In this document: positions 4,724-6,716 of the stretch, in pieces | How the letters are laid out: every line of letters starts with the position of its first letter | How positions within the stretch are numbered: the first letter of the stretch is position 1 | Assembly (NCBI GenBank): GCA_016200125.1 | Contig: JACQFK010000558.1 | Span: forward strand, 1-6,716 | Source of the DNA: Planctomycetota bacterium | GTDB lineage: Bacteria > Planctomycetota > MHYJ01 > JACPRB01 | DNA length: 6,716 nucleotides | Reading direction: 5' to 3' | Notes under the pieces: generated by a model | Databases searched by the model: none | The model's input: the letters and a program-made list of their open reading frames with translations, nothing else | What the model was told of the DNA's origin: nothing | Program-made: the position numbers and the translations under genes

Positions 4724-5701
4724 ATGACGAAGCGGCCGGTGATCGTGGTGGCGCCCAACGCGTTCAAGGAAACCTTCTCCCCCCACGAGGCCGCGCGGCT
4801 GATCGCCCGAGGCCTCCGCCGGGCCCTCGACGCCACGCTCCTCCTGATCCCCCTCGCGGACGGCGGGGACGGAACCCTCGACGCGCTCCGCGCTTCCCTT
4901 GGCGGCCGGAAGGTGTCGGTCCGCGTGACCGGGCCGCTCCGCACGCCCGTCCGGGCCCACTACCTGCGTGCCGGCAAGACGGCCGTGATCGAGATGGCGA
5001 AGGCGAGCGGGCTCAAGCTCGTCCCGCCCGGGCGGCGCGATCCGACGGTCACGACGACGCGCGGGACCGGCGAGCTCATCGCCCACGCCTATGCGCGCGG
5101 GGCCCGGCGCATCCTGCTGGGGGTGGGCGGCAGCGCCACGGTCGACGGGGGCGCGGGCGCGCTCGAAGTCGTCACCCCTGCGATGGCGCGCTGCATCACG
5201 ATTCTCTGCGACGTGACCAATCCCCTGCTCGGCCCGAAAGGAGCCGCGCCGGTCTTCGGGCCCCAGAAGGGGGCGACGCCCGTCCAGGTCCGCTTCCTGG
5301 AGCGCCGCCTCGCGGCCTGGGCGCGCGACCTGAAGCGCCGGACGGGCGTCGACGTCCGCCGGATCCCGGGCGCGGGCGCGGCGGGCGGCCTGCCCGCGGG
5401 GCTCGTCGCTTTCGGAGCCAAGATCGTGCCGGGCGCCGAATACATCCTCCGCGAGGCCGGCTTCCCGCGCCCCTGCGACTTCGTGGTGACCGGAGAGGGC
5501 TGCGTCGACCGCACCTCGCTGGGCGGAAAGGTCGTGGGCACGGTCCTCAAGCTCTCCCCGGCGCCGGTAGTCCTGGTCTGCGGCCGCTGCGAGCTGAAAC
5601 GGCGGGCCTTCGAGACGGGCGACCGCGCCCCCGGGGCCCTGGTCCGCGCCGCCGAGCGGGCCGGACGATGGATTAAAGCCCGGCGGCGTCTCGGCCGATA
5701 A
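4724..5701 (+). CDS. glxK: Glycerate kinase (GlxK/GarK type), shortened
   Basis: Phosphorylates D-glycerate with ATP (to 2-phosphoglycerate in the best-studied members of this family), feeding glyoxylate or sugar-acid breakdown into glycolysis. Family blocks in order: VVAPNAFKETFSPHEAA (residues 8-24), PLADGGDGT (43-51), VTGPL (68-72), IEMAKASGL (89-97), TTRGTGELI (111-119), GVGGSATVDGGAG (133-145), LCDVTNPLLGPKGAAPVFGP (161-180) with QKGA, PGAGAAGGLPAG (215-226) and VTGEGCVD (255-262) with GGK (267-269). The conserved phosphate- and glycerate-binding motifs are intact. The protein has 325 residues against about 375-380 in the family. About 30-35 residues are missing between GGAGAL (142-147) and ITILCDV (158-164), where E. 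coli GlxK has a GAK...GGGSL segment, and the C-terminus is roughly 20 residues short and lacks the usual final helix motif. ATG 4724 is 11 bases from a perfect -10 box. The amidase gene follows after 32 bases, so co-transcription is likely. Confidence 0.92.
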   Translation: MTKRPVIVVAPNAFKETFSPHEAARLIARGLRRALDATLLLIPLADGGDGTLDALRASLGGRKVSVRVTGPLRTPVRAHYLRAGKTAVIEMAKASGLKLVPPGRRDPTVTTTRGTGELIAHAYARGARRILLGVGGSATVDGGAGALEVVTPAMARCITILCDVTNPLLGPKGAAPVFGPQKGATPVQVRFLERRLAAWARDLKRRTGVDVRRIPGAGAAGGLPAGLVAFGAKIVPGAEYILREAGFPRPCDFVVTGEGCVDRTSLGGKVVGTVLKLSPAPVVLVCGRCELKRRAFETGDRAPGALVRAAERAGRWIKARRRLGR

Positions 5702-5733
5702 GTTTCATTGCGGCACTGAAACCGGGGCGTACC

Positions 5734-6330
5734 ATGAAACCGTTCGACCTGTTCCTCCTGTCCGTAGCGATCGGCCTCACCTCCTTCACCTGCTACATGT
5801 TCTGCACCGGAGGGGAGCCTGTCGAGGCGACCGCGCCGGAGTCCACGATGCAGGCGCCCCGCAACGCCGCCTTCCGGTCGATCGTGCTCCACCACAGCGC
5901 CACGCATGGCGGAAGCGCGGCGGCCTTCGAGCGCAATCACCGGGCCCGGCTGGGCGGCCTGGCCTACCACTTCATCATCGGGAACGGCTCGGGCGCCGCC
6001 GACGGCGAGGTCGAGGTGGGCTACCGCTGGCGCGACCAGATCCCGGGACCCCACACGAAGAACCAGGCGGTCAACCTCGAGTCGATCGCGATCTGCCTCG
6101 TGGGCGACCTGGAGACCGGCGCGCCGACGAAGAAGCAGATGACCGCGCTGCTGGATCTGCTCGAGAAGGTCTGCCTTGAAGGCGCCATCCCCGCGGAGCG
6201 CGTCCGCTCCCACCGCGAGGTCGACCCCGAAACCCTCTGCCCCGGCCGGGGCCTGCCGATCGACGCCCTCCGGACCGCCCTCGCCGCCCGCCTCTCAACT
6301 GCCACCTTTCAAACGACGTTGAAACGGTAG
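5734..6330 (+). CDS. Exported or membrane-anchored zinc N-acetylmuramoyl-L-alanine amidase (T7 lysozyme/PGRP type)
   Basis: A 198-residue protein with one N-terminal hydrophobic stretch (residues about 4-24), acting as an uncleaved anchor or signal peptide, and a type 2 amidase domain from about residue 47. This family cleaves the bond between N-acetylmuramic acid and L-alanine of peptidoglycan. The zinc site reads LHHSAT (52-57) with His53, SHREVDP (159-165) with His160 and LCPGR (168-172) with Cys169, as in T7 lysozyme (His, His, Cys). AYHF (77-80) supplies the conserved catalytic tyrosine Tyr78, and the Lys found two residues before the Cys in T7 lysozyme is Thr167 here. SIAICLVGDLE (117-127) is the typical core strand. 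The cysteine at residue 20 is not in a convincing lipobox. It follows glycerate kinase by 32 bases, with only a weak GGGG before the ATG and no clear promoter of its own. Cell-wall recycling or remodelling is the likely role; a phage origin is possible but unsupported by its neighbours. Confidence 0.93.
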   Translation: MKPFDLFLLSVAIGLTSFTCYMFCTGGEPVEATAPESTMQAPRNAAFRSIVLHHSATHGGSAAAFERNHRARLGGLAYHFIIGNGSGAADGEVEVGYRWRDQIPGPHTKNQAVNLESIAICLVGDLETGAPTKKQMTALLDLLEKVCLEGAIPAERVRSHREVDPETLCPGRGLPIDALRTALAARLSTATFQTTLKR

Positions 6331-6336
6331 CACTTC

Positions 6337-6716
6337 TCAGGGCAGATCGGCGACCTTCCACAGTCCCCCGACCAGACGCCAGTGCATGGTCAGTTCGGAG
6401 TCGGGGCGCGTGCCCTTGTTGCTGACGACCTCGCAGACCATGCCGACGCTGGCGGTGTCGCCCGAGACGACGATGGTGCGGTACTGCGGCCTGCGGAACT
6501 TGGTGCCCTGGCTGACCCGGTCCTGCACCGCCCGCTGGACGGCGGCCTCGTCGCCCTGCTTGGAGACGACGAAGCTCATGATCTCCGCGACCTGGCCGCG
6601 GTTGAACACCGTGAGGTAGTCGTCACAGCGGCGGCGGACCTCCAGCTCGACCGGGCCGAGCTTCGTGAGGTGGAAGCCCTTGATGGTCCTCTCGAGCAGC
6701 AGGGACTCCGTGTTCA
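6337..6716 (-). CDS. Partial NTF2-like (SnoaL/DUF4440-type) protein
   Basis: The last 125 or so codons of a gene that enters from the right edge; the true start is outside the window. Reading in frame from the edge gives NTESLLLERTIKGFHLTKLG, then a likely helix with RRRCDDYLTVFNRGQ, a second helical segment, and a run of strands ending in TMHWRLVGGLWKVADLP. The DDYLTVFN opening and the closing W-x-L-x-x-G-x-W-K-V strand are characteristic of the NTF2-like superfamily, small cone-shaped domains that bind ligands, catalyse varied reactions, or act as accessory domains. A nearby GTG (6609) would give only 90 residues and cut into the first helix, so it is not the start. No function can be assigned. 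It converges on the amidase gene with 6 bases between the stop codons and no visible terminator. Confidence 0.75.
   Translation of the reverse strand, partial: NTESLLLERTIKGFHLTKLGPVELEVRRRCDDYLTVFNRGQVAEIMSFVVSKQGDEAAVQRAVQDRVSQGTKFRRPQYRTIVVSGDTASVGMVCEVVSNKGTRPDSELTMHWRLVGGLWKVADLP

Noticed and set aside
3751..4944. Long minus-strand frame running from glycerate kinase through the deacetylase
   Set aside because: Arg/Gly/Pro-rich shadow frame crossing the divergent promoter and the heptamer arrays; the deacetylase is clear in another frame.
5702..5733. Separate promoter for the amidase
   Set aside because: TTGCGG (5708-5713) with TACCAT (5730-5735) is a poor pair that would start transcription inside the gene; co-transcription with glycerate kinase fits better.
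5089..6213. Long minus-strand frame opposite glycerate kinase and the amidase
   Set aside because: Antisense shadow; plus-strand frames carry the conserved motifs of two known families.
6301..6345. Terminator between the amidase and the NTF2-like gene
   Set aside because: No stable hairpin with a T-tract on either strand; the 6-base gap leaves no room for one outside the coding regions.

Overview
The window is very GC-rich bacterial chromosome with tightly packed genes. It holds nine protein-coding genes, two of them cut by the window edges. I see no rRNA, tRNA, CRISPR array, insertion sequence or phage block. The phylum cannot be fixed from the sequence. The high GC, near-absence of Shine-Dalgarno sites at operon heads, short intergenic spaces and a heptanucleotide repeat tract would suit a Planctomycetota-like or other environmental (possibly metagenome-assembled) lineage, but that is a low-confidence inference.

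Layout. (1) Positions 1-1493, minus strand: an M20-type amidohydrolase, then a partial gene for a protein with a bL12 C-terminal-like motif, joined by an ATGA stop/start overlap. (2) Positions 1494-1611: a divergent promoter region with two sigma70-type promoters, each with a 17-bp spacer and a -10 box exactly 7 bases before the start codon, and a perfect palindrome midway between them. (3) Positions 1612-3179, plus strand: yebC (ribosome-associated translation factor) and, 5 bases later, pdxA (pyridoxal phosphate synthesis) with a shortened internal region. (4) Positions 3181-4583, minus strand: a class II-like histone deacetylase/acetylpolyamine amidohydrolase-type enzyme, then a small secreted protein of unknown function, again with an ATGA overlap. 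This pair converges on pdxA with one base between the stop codons. (5) Positions 4584-4723: a second divergent promoter region made largely of two opposed heptamer tandem arrays around a GC-rich hairpin. (6) Positions 4724-6330, plus strand: a shortened glycerate kinase, then a membrane-anchored or exported zinc amidase of the T7 lysozyme/PGRP type. (7) Positions 6337-6716, minus strand: the 3' part of an NTF2-like gene, converging on the amidase.

The genes are mostly housekeeping or scavenging enzymes and do not form one obvious pathway. The most informative signals are regulatory. All four operon-head genes have a -10 box almost touching the start codon, which predicts leaderless or nearly leaderless mRNAs, while downstream genes are reached by stop/start coupling or, in one case, a real GGAGG site. 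I did not find a convincing new multi-gene system. The best leads are the symmetric divergent control region at 1494-1611, the heptamer/hairpin element at 4600-4701, the bL12-like domain protein, and in-frame shortening of two metabolic enzymes.
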